From the NCBI RefSeq assembly GCF_005234135.1, contig NZ_CP039965.1, positions 930,001-994,000 of the forward strand: a DNA stretch of 64,000 bases, written 5' to 3'. The notes under the pieces were generated by a model. That model saw nothing but the letters and a program-made list of their open reading frames with translations. It was not told where the DNA came from and did no database searches. Within the stretch, counting starts at the first letter, position 1; each line of letters begins with the position of its first letter. The DNA is from Pseudorhodobacter turbinis. Lineage in GTDB: Bacteria > Pseudomonadota > Alphaproteobacteria > Rhodobacterales > Rhodobacteraceae. Shown piece by piece: positions 1 through 8,063 of the stretch. A program made the translations under genes and the position numbers.

Positions 1-719
1 TCGACAGCCTATACGCCGATGGCAACACGTCGATTGATGTTGGCGTTAAATGGGGCGCGCTTTTGCTGAACCATAACGCGAACTCGGTTGTGTCCGACCT
101 AGTTACCGCCGGTGAGGTCGAGGCCGTGTTCAACAATCGCCCGCTGGATGCAGGCAGCATCCAGACCTTAAAAGTTCTGGTCGTGATGACGGATGGCCAA
201 AACACCACCGAGTACAAGATCGACGATCCCTACAACTCCGGCTTGTCCAACATCTGGCGGAATGACGAAAACGGCAGGGTTTCGGTCTATTTCAACCGTT
301 CCGGCAGCTATGACTGGTGGTGGCCACGTACCGGCGGGTGGAACACCTATCGCGATGGCGGAAACTCCGATTCCCGCCAACTGGAATGGCCCGAGGTGTG
401 GGAAGAATACTCGGTACGCTATGTTGCCCAGTACTTTTACGCGAATGCCCTGGGCCACAGCTCCAGCAGCTGGCAAAACGCGTTTATGGATTGGGTCAGC
501 TCTACCAAAAACAGCCGGTTGCAGCAGATTTGCAGCGCCGCCAAGGCAGACGGGATTGTGGTTTACGGGATCGGCTTTGAAGCGCCGACAAACGGCCGCA
601 ACCAACTGCGGGCCTGCGCCACCACGGACAGCCACTATTTCGACGCCAGCGGGCTAGAGATCACCAGCGCATTCCGCGCGATTGCCAATAACATCAGCCA
701 ATTGAGGTTGACGCAATGA
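1..719 (+). CDS. TadG-like pilus assembly protein with VWA domain, 5' truncated by window edge
   Basis: The reading frame is already open at position 3 and contains SLYADGNTSIDVG before the first internal ATG, so the true start lies left of the window. The visible part is the C-terminal portion of a von Willebrand A-type domain (VLVVMTDGQNT, then YGIGFEAP), as in TadG proteins that carry an N-terminal TadE-like membrane helix and a large extracytoplasmic VWA domain. Its stop overlaps the start of the next TadE-like gene by four bases (ATGA), so the genes are translationally coupled. The role in Tad/Flp pilus assembly is inferred from the family and neighbours. The N-terminal half cannot be assessed. 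Confidence 0.8.
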   Translation, partial: DSLYADGNTSIDVGVKWGALLLNHNANSVVSDLVTAGEVEAVFNNRPLDAGSIQTLKVLVVMTDGQNTTEYKIDDPYNSGLSNIWRNDENGRVSVYFNRSGSYDWWWPRTGGWNTYRDGGNSDSRQLEWPEVWEEYSVRYVAQYFYANALGHSSSSWQNAFMDWVSSTKNSRLQQICSAAKADGIVVYGIGFEAPTNGRNQLRACATTDSHYFDASGLEITSAFRAIANNISQLRLTQ

Positions 720-1273
720 TACGCCAAATCACCCCCGCCATCCTGCGGCGGCTTCGCAAACGCATCTTGCACACCATCCGGGCCGAGGACGGTGTTGCCT
801 CGCTGGAATTTGTTCTGGCCATTCCCGTGATCCTCGCCGTTTTCATGGCCTCGATGGAATCGGGCGTATTGATGACCCGTTTCATCATGTTGGAGCAATC
901 GGTGGATATGGTCATGCGCAACCTGCGTCTGGGCCAATACCCAAACCCCGACGCTGACCTGTTGAAAGACGAGATTTGCAGCCGCACCGTCATTATGAAC
1001 GACTGCAAACAAGCCATCTCGATCGAGATGATGCCGATCAGCACCACAGCATGGAACATGCCGGGCAACAACATGGGCTGTGTCGACCGCGAGGATAACG
1101 TGCAGCCCGCGTTGACCTTCGACCCCGGGGCCGCGCATGAGATCATGCTGGTGCGCGTCTGCGTGGTTCAGGATGCGGTCTTCCCGACCACCGGCATCGG
1201 GCTCAAGCTGCCCAAGGACGGTCAGGGTGGATACGGGCTTGTTGCTATGTCGGCCTTTGTGAACGAACCGTAA
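716..1273 (+). CDS. TadE-like pseudopilin/pilus assembly protein
   Basis: This 185-residue protein has a basic N-terminus followed by the TadE signature: acidic EDGVASLEF immediately before a single hydrophobic helix (VLAIPVILAVFMASMESG, roughly residues 30-50), where E is the conserved glutamate. The rest is an extracytoplasmic domain with several cysteines that could form disulfides. It overlaps the upstream VWA gene by ATGA and is followed 11 bases later by a second TadE-like gene, so the three form the distal end of a tad operon. TadE/TadF-type proteins are minor pseudopilins processed by the prepilin peptidase TadV. That processing is family knowledge, not visible here. Confidence 0.8.
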   Translation: MIRQITPAILRRLRKRILHTIRAEDGVASLEFVLAIPVILAVFMASMESGVLMTRFIMLEQSVDMVMRNLRLGQYPNPDADLLKDEICSRTVIMNDCKQAISIEMMPISTTAWNMPGNNMGCVDREDNVQPALTFDPGAAHEIMLVRVCVVQDAVFPTTGIGLKLPKDGQGGYGLVAMSAFVNEP

Positions 1274-1284
1274 GGAATACCGAG

Positions 1285-1842
1285 ATGTCATTAATAACCA
1301 AAGCGCTTCGCCGGTTCACGCAGAATGAAGAAGGCTCAGTCATCGTCGAGGCCGTGATGGTCGTACCCATGCTCGCTTGGGCCTATGCCGGGTTGTTCAG
1401 TTACTGGGATGCCTACCGCAGCATCAATACGGTACAAAAGGCATCCTATACGATTTCGGATCTGATCTCCCGCAGCCAGGGGCCGGTGAACGACGCCTAT
1501 ATTGCCGGTATGCGCAACACCATGAACTATATGCTGGACGCCGGTGATGCGGGGCAGATCCGTGTCACCTCCTATCGGTGGAGTGACCTCGACAATGCCT
1601 ATACGATAATCTTTTCCCGCTCCCCCAACGGGGCGATGCCACAGTTGACCGATGCCGATTTGCTTACCCTGACCGCAAATTTGCCGACCCTGGCCGATGG
1701 TGATGCCGCCGTGCTGGTGGAAACGCATGTCCCCTATACCGCCCCGATGGCCTTTGGTCTGGCTCCGGAAGCGATTGACCAGTTTATCGTCACACGGCCA
1801 CGCTTTTTACCAAAGCTTTGCCATGAGGCCGAGGACTGCTGA
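1285..1842 (+). CDS. Second TadE/TadF-like pilus assembly protein
   Basis: A 185-residue protein with NEEGSVIVEA followed by one hydrophobic helix (VMVVPMLAWAYAGLFSYW), the N-terminal organisation of TadE/TadF minor pseudopilins. The remaining residues form a predicted extracytoplasmic domain ending in two cysteines (LCHEAEDC). It lies directly downstream of another TadE-like gene and ends at a convergent minus-strand gene whose stop codon abuts it, so it is probably the last gene of the tad unit. The start ATG follows AAGGAATACCGAG, an acceptable Shine-Dalgarno. Confidence 0.75.
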   Translation: MSLITKALRRFTQNEEGSVIVEAVMVVPMLAWAYAGLFSYWDAYRSINTVQKASYTISDLISRSQGPVNDAYIAGMRNTMNYMLDAGDAGQIRVTSYRWSDLDNAYTIIFSRSPNGAMPQLTDADLLTLTANLPTLADGDAAVLVETHVPYTAPMAFGLAPEAIDQFIVTRPRFLPKLCHEAEDC

Positions 1843-2334
1843 TCACAGCCCGCGTCTGGCGACCAGATCGGTGATGGCCTCGGCCATATAGCGCCCGGGT
1901 TGCGCAGGGGTGACACCACCCACACCCAGCCGCGACCCGACCCGCCACCAAAGGCCGGGCGCCCAAGCGCCCCCCATGCCCTTGGTCAGGATCAGCGAAA
2001 ACCCATGCGTGGGCTTAAAGGCGAACGCCCCGCGTGACACCTCGCGGATATTCGCCACCTCGGCCAACAAGCGCCCGTTGCTATCGCGCAGCGCCGTTTG
2101 CGTCAGGATGAGGCCAATCCGCGTGGCAGCCCACATCCGGTAAGCGCCGTAAATCAACAACACTCCGGCGGCCAATACCGCGATCCGCAACACCATCTGA
2201 TCCCGCGAAATATCCATGGCAACGCCGATCAACAACGCCCCGAATGCCCCCTGCGTCACAACACCGGCCACCCGACGGGGCAGTGAAGGGGTCAACCGCG
2301 CCAATACACTGTCTTCATCCATCGCCATATCCAT
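1843..2334 (-). CDS. Small membrane protein of unknown function
   Basis: No family was recognised. The open frame reaches upstream to about 2775, but that part lies antisense to the 2443 hydrolase and looks like shadow. I chose the ATG at 2334 (MDMAMDED); 2322 is an alternative. The 163-residue product has two hydrophobic stretches (VTQGAFGALLIGVAMDI and a longer one from MVLRIAVLAAGVLLIYG), then a soluble C-terminal half with GFSLILTKGMGGAWAP, possibly a small PH-like sheet domain. It converges on the tad operon with no spacing and is divergent from the metal-dependent hydrolase gene. Confidence 0.55.
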   Translation of the reverse strand: MDMAMDEDSVLARLTPSLPRRVAGVVTQGAFGALLIGVAMDISRDQMVLRIAVLAAGVLLIYGAYRMWAATRIGLILTQTALRDSNGRLLAEVANIREVSRGAFAFKPTHGFSLILTKGMGGAWAPGLWWRVGSRLGVGGVTPAQPGRYMAEAITDLVARRGL

Positions 2335-2442
2335 TCCATCTGTTTCACCCGCTATAACATGTTGCACCCGAAGCGCCAGCACGCCCATTGACCCTGCCCC
2401 CACTCCTCGCCAAACTGGCGCAAAACGGTACAGGAGCGTCAC

Positions 2443-3135
2443 ATGCAACTCACTTGGCTTGGCCATTCCGGCTTTCGTCTGGCAATCGAAAACGCGGTTA
2501 TATTGATCGATCCGTTCCTCAGCGGAAATCCGGTCTTTCCCGCCGAGCAGCGCGCCAAGGCCATCACAGGTGCAACCCATATCCTGCTGACCCATGGCCA
2601 TGGCGATCATGCCGGCGATGCCGCAGCGATTTCCAAAGAGACCGGCGCCACGGTTGCCTGTATCCATGAGCTGTCCCAGATCCTCGCCGAGGACGGCGCC
2701 ACGACGCTTGGCTTTGGCAAGGGCGGCACCATTGATCTCAACGGTGCCAAGGTGACGATGGTCAACGCCTGCCATTCCTCCTCGATCGATTACAAAGACG
2801 GGCTGCCCACCCCCGCCGGATCAGAGGCCGGCTTTATGATCGCGGGCGAAGGCCACACGATCTATGTTTCCGGCGACACCGACATCATGGCCGATATGGA
2901 GTGGATGGGCGACCTACACGCCCCCGATATCGGCATCCTTTGTGCAGGCGGGCATTATACGATGGATGTGGCCCGCGCAGCCTATGCGGCCAAACGGTAC
3001 TTCAATTTTAAAACCATAATCCCTTGTCACTATCGCACCTTCCCGCTGCTGGCCCAATCGGCGCAAGTGCTGATCGATGCCCTGCCGGATGTGAAGGTGA
3101 TCGAACCCGAAGTGATGCAAACCATCACGCTCTAG
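2443..3135 (+). CDS. UPF0173-type metal-dependent hydrolase, metallo-beta-lactamase fold
   Basis: The 230-residue protein opens with LTWLGHSGFRL and carries the metal-binding motif HGHGDHAGD at residues 51-59. Further ligand candidates are the histidine in NACHSSS, the aspartate in SGDTDIM and the histidine in CHYRTFP. This arrangement and length match the UPF0173/UlaG-like branch of the MBL fold, whose physiological substrates are mostly unknown. The start follows CAGGAGCGTCACATG, a good ribosome binding site. The gene is monocistronic and converges on tadA with a 3-base gap. The fold is certain; the substrate cannot be assigned. Confidence 0.9.
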   Translation: MQLTWLGHSGFRLAIENAVILIDPFLSGNPVFPAEQRAKAITGATHILLTHGHGDHAGDAAAISKETGATVACIHELSQILAEDGATTLGFGKGGTIDLNGAKVTMVNACHSSSIDYKDGLPTPAGSEAGFMIAGEGHTIYVSGDTDIMADMEWMGDLHAPDIGILCAGGHYTMDVARAAYAAKRYFNFKTIIPCHYRTFPLLAQSAQVLIDALPDVKVIEPEVMQTITL

Positions 3136-3138
3136 GGT

Positions 3139-3594
3139 TCATCCATCGCGCCGTTTGGCGAAAAAATCCCGCAGCATCGCGGTGGAATCCTCGGCCGCGA
3201 TACCGTCATAGACCTCGGGCACATGATGGCATTGGGCGTGCGAAAACACACGCGCGCCCACCTCTACCCCGCCGGATTTCGGGTCAGAGGCGCCATAGTA
3301 AAGCCGCGCCACCCGCGCCCCTGCAATCGCGGCGGCACACATCGGGCAAGGTTCCAGCGTGACGTAAAGATCATAGCCCCCCAACCGCTCGTTTTGCAAA
3401 ACCTTACAAGCCGCGCGGATCACCAGCATCTCGGCATGTGCGGTCGGATCGTGCAGCTCTCGGACACGGTTGCCGGCACGCGCCACCACGCCGTGCGGGC
3501 CAACCAGAACGGCCCCCACAGGCACCTCGCCGCGCAGGCCCGCCGCGCGCGCCTCTTCCAGCGCGATATCCATATATGAGGTGAATCCGGTCAT
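3139..3594 (-). CDS. tadA: tRNA-specific adenosine deaminase TadA
   Basis: TadA deaminates A34 of tRNA-Arg(ACG) to inosine. The 151-residue product has the zinc deaminase signature: HAE at 53-55, where the glutamate is the proton shuttle, and PCPMC at 82-86. FTSYMDIALEEARAA at the N-terminus and GASDPKSGG after the active site are typical of TadA rather than other cytidine/guanine deaminases. It converges on the UPF0173 hydrolase gene and is divergent from the pseudouridine synthase gene, which is another RNA-modifying enzyme. Confidence 0.93.
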   Translation of the reverse strand: MTGFTSYMDIALEEARAAGLRGEVPVGAVLVGPHGVVARAGNRVRELHDPTAHAEMLVIRAACKVLQNERLGGYDLYVTLEPCPMCAAAIAGARVARLYYGASDPKSGGVEVGARVFSHAQCHHVPEVYDGIAAEDSTAMLRDFFAKRRDG

Positions 3595-3735
3595 GCCACA
3601 GCCTTGCCTGCCTTGACAGAAAAACTCAATCCCCCCTTGCTCCTAAAAGCCAAACGAAATATCCTGAGGGTTCGGGGATAATTGATCTCCGGCGCTTTGC
3701 CACGTCGCGATGACGTCGCCAGAAAAGGCCAGCCC

Positions 3736-4620
3736 ATGACCACACCCCCAAATCCCACCCCCGCAGGCGACCGTATCGCCAAGGTTCTGTCGCGCGCAGG
3801 TGTCGCCTCTCGCCGTGAGGCCGAGCGCATGATCGCCATCGGGCAGGTTGCGGTGAACGGCAAGGTCATCGATAGCCCCGCGCTGAACGTAACCGACCGT
3901 GATCGCATCACCGTGGACGGCCAACCGATTGGCCAGCCCGAACCCGCACGGCTGTGGCTTTATTACAAACCCGACGGGCTGGTGACCTCTAACAGCGATG
4001 AAAAGGGCCGTGACACGATCTTTGACCACCTGCCCGAGGATCTGCCCCGCGTGATGTCGGTTGGCCGGCTTGACCTCAACTCCGAAGGGTTGTTGCTGCT
4101 GACCAATGACGGCGGCCTCAAGCGCAAGCTGGAGCTGCCCTCAACCGGGTGGCTGCGCAAGTACCGGGTCCGCGTGAAAGGCAACCCAACCGAGCCCGAT
4201 CTGGACCCGTTGCGCCGCGGCATCACCATCGACGGAGAAAAATTCCAGCCGATGATCGTGATCCTTGACCGTATTCAGGGTGCAAATGCCTGGCTGACGG
4301 TGGGCCTGCGTGAAGGCAAAAACCGCGAAATCCGGCGCACCATGTCCGCGATCAACCTGACCGTTAACCGCCTGATCCGTATCAGCTATGGCCCGTTCCG
4401 CCTTGCTGATATGACACCGGGCATGGTGACCGAGGTGAAGGGCCGCGTTCTGCGCGACCAGCTTGGCCAGCGCGAAACCCCTGAGGATGCCGTGGCCCCA
4501 AAACCCCGCCCCAATGGCCCGCGTATCGCCAAGCCGGCCCCCGCCGCCAAGCCCCCGACGGGCAAACCCGGCCCAAAGCGTGCAGGAAAACCGGCACAAC
4601 CCCGCCCGCGCCGCGCCTAA
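3736..4620 (+). CDS. Ribosomal large-subunit pseudouridine synthase, RluB/RsuA family
   Basis: An S4 RNA-binding domain (DRIAKVLSRAGVASRREAERMI, about residues 10-60) is followed by an RsuA-type catalytic domain. The active-site motif is GRLDLNSEGLLLLTNDG, whose aspartate lies near residue 112, and the later motif GLREGKNREIRR matches RluB/RluE/RluF enzymes. The last 55 or so residues form a low-complexity Pro/Lys/Arg/Ala tail, common in alphaproteobacterial RluB. An in-frame ATG at 3682 would add 18 residues; I prefer 3736 because the homologous part begins just after it. RluB normally modifies U2605 of 23S rRNA; the exact target is inferred. Confidence 0.87.
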   Translation: MTTPPNPTPAGDRIAKVLSRAGVASRREAERMIAIGQVAVNGKVIDSPALNVTDRDRITVDGQPIGQPEPARLWLYYKPDGLVTSNSDEKGRDTIFDHLPEDLPRVMSVGRLDLNSEGLLLLTNDGGLKRKLELPSTGWLRKYRVRVKGNPTEPDLDPLRRGITIDGEKFQPMIVILDRIQGANAWLTVGLREGKNREIRRTMSAINLTVNRLIRISYGPFRLADMTPGMVTEVKGRVLRDQLGQRETPEDAVAPKPRPNGPRIAKPAPAAKPPTGKPGPKRAGKPAQPRPRRA

Positions 4621-4748
4621 GGCCCCGAAAATCGAAAATTTCCCCGCGATGCGCACTGGCAAGCGAGGCATTGCGCGCTTATAGTCAACCATAGCAGGAG
4701 TTTTCGACCACAGGCCCCTGCAAAACTGTCCAAGCCGGAGGCTGACCG

Positions 4749-4955
4749 ATGATTGTAATGTTGCTCAGGGTGATCATGGTTTTGATACCCTTCGCGCTGA
4801 TCATATTTGTCGTGGCCAAGGTACAGGGGGCAAAATCCGCCCCTCAAACCATCGCCGCGCCTGCCCAATCCAGCCCGCTTTTTGGCTTGCAGACCCTGTC
4901 CTTTTGCCTGCTTGCGGCGCTGACGCTTTATGTCGCAACGATGGAGGTGGTTTGA
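4749..4955 (+). CDS. Small two-helix membrane protein, first gene of the XpaC/TelA/SPFH cluster
   Basis: The 68-residue product consists almost entirely of two hydrophobic helices (LLRVIMVLIPFALIIFVVA and FGLQTLSFCLLAALTLYVA) with a short polar linker. The ATG is preceded at seven bases by GGAGG. The stop overlaps the next gene's start (TGATG), which argues for coupling and for a real gene. No named family was recognised. As the first gene of a six-gene unit of membrane-associated proteins, it may be an anchor or partner for the XpaC-like product; that is inference. Confidence 0.7.
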   Translation: MIVMLLRVIMVLIPFALIIFVVAKVQGAKSAPQTIAAPAQSSPLFGLQTLSFCLLAALTLYVATMEVV

Positions 4956-5830
4956 TGGGGCAACGCTTTGGTGGGAAATACAGCCCGAACGGCGATCAAA
5001 ATAAAACTGCCCGCGCACCAAACCCCTTTGAGGGCAAGCGGCGCAGCAAGGCCGGATTAAAAGCCAACCTGCTGTTTATCTTGCCACTGCCCTTTGCCTG
5101 GAATGCGTTTCAGGGGGAGCCGACCGCGTTGATCTACGGGCTTATCGCCTTTGCCATGATGATTGGCGGGGCATGGATGACGCGCGAAGGGCTTTTCGCG
5201 CAAGAGGCTTATGACGCACGCGGCGTTGCGCGCAGGCCTGCGCTGCCGCGCAAGGCAATCGGTGCGCTGTTGATCGGTGGCGGGCTTGGTGTCGGCATGT
5301 TGATGGCGGGGCAATCCTCTGTCATCGCGACGGTTATTGCCACGCTGGGGGCGTTTTTGCATATCGGCGCTTTCGGCTTTGACCCGATGGCCGACAAAGG
5401 CATCGCGGGCGTCGACAGCTTCCAGACCGACCGCGTGACAAAGGCGATCGACACCGGCGAGGGCCATCTGACGGCGATGAAAGCTGCCATCACCCGTGCC
5501 CGCGACCATCAGCTTGAACGCCGCGTCGATCGCTTCTGCGATATTGCGCGGCAGTTGTTTCGCACCGTCGAAAGCGACCCGCGCGACCTGACGGCGGCCC
5601 GAAAATACCTTGGCGTCTACCTGCAAGGCGCGCGCGATGCGACGGTCAAATTTGTTGATCTCTATAGCCGCAACCGCGACCCGAACATCCGCGCCGAATA
5701 TGAATCGCTGCTGAACGATCTGGAAACCAATTTCGCCAGCCGCACCACTGCCCTTTTGTCCGACAATCACAGCGATCTGAATGTCGAAATCGAAGTCCTG
5801 CGGGAACGTCTGGCCTTTGAGAACCGTTAA
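4955..5830 (+). CDS. XpaC-like (5-bromo-4-chloroindolyl phosphate hydrolysis family) membrane protein
   Basis: The start at 4955 overlaps the previous stop and has GGAGGTGG upstream. The 291-residue product has a polar N-terminus of about 35 residues, then four hydrophobic segments (LLFILPLPFAWNAF; LIYGLIAFAMMIGGAWM; AIGALLIGGGLGVGMLMAG; VIATVIATLGAFLHIGAF). A helical cytosolic C-terminal half follows (RVDRFCDIARQLF, AARKYLGVYLQGARDATVKF). This is the XpaC layout. XpaC and TelA homologues are often adjacent, as here. The historical phosphatase name comes from a Bacillus phenotype, and no catalytic motif is visible. Confidence 0.8.
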   Translation: MGQRFGGKYSPNGDQNKTARAPNPFEGKRRSKAGLKANLLFILPLPFAWNAFQGEPTALIYGLIAFAMMIGGAWMTREGLFAQEAYDARGVARRPALPRKAIGALLIGGGLGVGMLMAGQSSVIATVIATLGAFLHIGAFGFDPMADKGIAGVDSFQTDRVTKAIDTGEGHLTAMKAAITRARDHQLERRVDRFCDIARQLFRTVESDPRDLTAARKYLGVYLQGARDATVKFVDLYSRNRDPNIRAEYESLLNDLETNFASRTTALLSDNHSDLNVEIEVLRERLAFENR

Positions 5831-5863
5831 TCTGCGTCCGCGCATTGAATAGTGAGAGTACTG

Positions 5864-7060
5864 ATGGCCCAATCGACCCAGCAAAAAGCCGCTGCCGCTT
5901 TGGCAGAAGTTGAACAAGTCACCGCCGTGATCTTGCCCGAGCCGGGCCGCGAGGTGGTCACACTAGAGGCAGCCGCCCCAGCACATGCCGCGGAAATCCA
6001 GCGACGGATGGCCGAGATTAATATCGACAACACCCAATCCATCATCTCTTTCGGCTCCTCTGCGCAGGCAGAACTGCAGGTGATTTCCCAAGCAATGTTG
6101 GCCGACGTCAAAAACAAGGACGTGGGGCCAGCGGGTGACAGTCTGCGCAAGATGGTCGGCACCATTCGCGGATTCTCCGTGTCCGAGCTTGACGTGCGCC
6201 GTGATCGGACATGGTGGGAAAAACTGCTGGGTCGCGCCGCGCCCTTTGCCAATTTCGTTGCGAAATTCGAAGGGGTTCAGGGCCAGATCGACGACATCAC
6301 CGAAACCCTTTTGGGCCATGAGCATACGCTGCTTAAGGATATCAAATCGCTTGACGTGCTTTATGACAAAACGCTGACATTCTATGATGAGCTGGCGCTT
6401 TATATTGCGGCGGGTGAGGCCAAGATCAAAGAGCTGGACGCCAAGGATATTCCGGCAAAAGAGGCCGAGGTCAAAGCTGCACCGGAAGAAAAACAGGTGA
6501 TGAAAGCGCAAGAGTTGCGCGATCTGCGTTCGGCCCGCGATGATCTGGAACGTCGCGTCCATGACCTCAAGCTGACGCGGCAGGTCACGATGCAGTCGCT
6601 GCCCTCGATCCGTCTGGTTCAGGAAAATGACAAAAGCCTCGTGACCAAGATCAACTCCACCCTCGTCAATACCGTGCCGCTGTGGGAAACCCAGCTGGCG
6701 CAGGCGGTCACCATCCAGCGATCCCGTGAGGCTGCGCAAAGCATCCGCGCCGCAAATGATCTAACAAATGAGCTACTGACCTCAAACGCCGAAAATCTGC
6801 AACAAACCAACCGTATAGTGCGCACAGAAATGGAGCGTGGCGTGTTTGATATCGAAGCAGTGAAATCGGCCAATGCGACGTTGATCGCCACAATCAACGA
6901 GAGCCTCACCATCGCGGATGAGGGCAAGGCCAAACGCGCCGCCGCCGAGGAGGAGCTGGTGAAGATGGAGCATGAGCTACGCGACACCTTGGCCGCGGCC
7001 AAGGGGCGCAAGGACGGTTTGGGCGATACAGTTGGCACCAGCACACCCGGCCGGAAATAA
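5864..7060 (+). CDS. TelA/KlaA-family toxic anion resistance protein
   Basis: I start the gene at ATG 5864; an in-frame GTG at 5852 is possible. The product of about 398 residues is largely alpha-helical and coiled coil, with the TelA hallmark SIRLVQENDKSLVTKI...NTVPLWETQLAQAV near residues 245-285 and a second helical block, LLTSNAENLQQTNRIVRTEME. TelA proteins were named for tellurite resistance of plasmid kla/tel genes; chromosomal copies are linked to envelope stress and their biochemistry is unknown. The gene sits between XpaC-like and DUF2927 genes in an apparent operon, which fits the known XpaC-TelA pairing. Confidence 0.87.
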   Translation: MAQSTQQKAAAALAEVEQVTAVILPEPGREVVTLEAAAPAHAAEIQRRMAEINIDNTQSIISFGSSAQAELQVISQAMLADVKNKDVGPAGDSLRKMVGTIRGFSVSELDVRRDRTWWEKLLGRAAPFANFVAKFEGVQGQIDDITETLLGHEHTLLKDIKSLDVLYDKTLTFYDELALYIAAGEAKIKELDAKDIPAKEAEVKAAPEEKQVMKAQELRDLRSARDDLERRVHDLKLTRQVTMQSLPSIRLVQENDKSLVTKINSTLVNTVPLWETQLAQAVTIQRSREAAQSIRAANDLTNELLTSNAENLQQTNRIVRTEMERGVFDIEAVKSANATLIATINESLTIADEGKAKRAAAEEELVKMEHELRDTLAAAKGRKDGLGDTVGTSTPGRK

Positions 7061-7075
7061 AGGATACCAAACAGG

Positions 7076-8053
7076 ATGGCCCGCGCGCCTTTTTCCCTGA
7101 TCCCGCCCGCAAATACTTTGAAAGGGGCGATCATTATGATCGCCTCTGCCGGGTTTTTGACGGGCTGCGTAACCTCCTCTGGCCCCCAGGATCGTGCCAC
7201 GCAGCCGCCCCCCGCAAGGGTTTTGCCGCCCGAAGAGGCATCCCCCTCTCCCGCCAGCAAGGCCCTGCGTAGCTATTACGCCGGTGTGCAGGCCGAACTT
7301 CTGTCCCAAGGGTTGATGCGCACGGACACCGGCGCCAAGGATGCCCCTTTTTCGGCACGTATGCTGGCAAATAACTTTGCCCGTATCGCATTTTTCGATG
7401 AGTTCGACAGCTCTTCCGGCAGGCTGGTCGCACGCAGCACCGAAAAACGTCTACGCCGCTGGCAAAAGCCTGTGCGCGTGGGGTTGAACTTTGGCGAGGC
7501 CGTTCCGCAAAAGCAGCGCGCGATTGAACGGGCGCGGGTCCGCTCTTTTCTGGCACGGCTGACACGGCTGACGGGCCATTCCATTCAGCTGGCAGACAGC
7601 GGCGTGAACTTTCACCTGCACATCCTGAACACGGATGAAATCAAGTCCATTGGCCCGACAGTACGCCGTACCGATCCCAGCATCGGCGAAGCAGAGCTGG
7701 ACTCAATCATCAACATGCCGGAATCGACCTATTGTCAGGTCACCACCTCGATCGATGACAGCACCAGCTTGATCGAACGCGCCTTTGCCGTCGTCCGCGC
7801 CGAGCATCCCGACCTTTTGCACCTGTCTTGTTTGCATGAGGAAATCAGCCAAGGTCTTGGCCTGCCCAATGACAGCCCGCAGGCGCGTCCCTCCATCTTC
7901 AACGACGATCAGGAATTTGCCCTGCTGACCCCGATGGATGAGATGATGCTGCAAATGCTCTATGACAAACGCCTTACGCCCGGCATGACGCTGGCAGAGG
8001 CCCGCCCCATTATCGACCAACTCGCCGAATCCCTTGTCGGCGGCGACAGTTAA
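7076..8053 (+). CDS. DUF2927 lipoprotein
   Basis: The 325-residue product has a signal segment (IIMIASAGFLTGC) ending in the lipobox LTGC near residue 27, so it is probably a lipoprotein. After a Pro-rich linker comes a DUF2927-type domain: KPVRVGLNFGEAVP, a VRSFLARLTRLTGHSI block, HLHILN, then CLHEEISQGLGLPND. The last resembles the HEExxxG-like zone of atypical zinc proteases, although activity is not established for DUF2927. It begins 15 bases after the TelA-like gene and is followed 10 bases later by the SPFH gene. It is the only predicted periplasmic member of the cluster. Confidence 0.82.
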   Translation: MARAPFSLIPPANTLKGAIIMIASAGFLTGCVTSSGPQDRATQPPPARVLPPEEASPSPASKALRSYYAGVQAELLSQGLMRTDTGAKDAPFSARMLANNFARIAFFDEFDSSSGRLVARSTEKRLRRWQKPVRVGLNFGEAVPQKQRAIERARVRSFLARLTRLTGHSIQLADSGVNFHLHILNTDEIKSIGPTVRRTDPSIGEAELDSIINMPESTYCQVTTSIDDSTSLIERAFAVVRAEHPDLLHLSCLHEEISQGLGLPNDSPQARPSIFNDDQEFALLTPMDEMMLQMLYDKRLTPGMTLAEARPIIDQLAESLVGGDS

Positions 8054-8063
8054 GGAGCCACAG

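Noticed and set aside
2335..2775. Long N-terminal extension of the 1843 membrane protein
   Set aside because: The extension runs antisense to the well-supported UPF0173 hydrolase and lacks a start site with a ribosome binding site.
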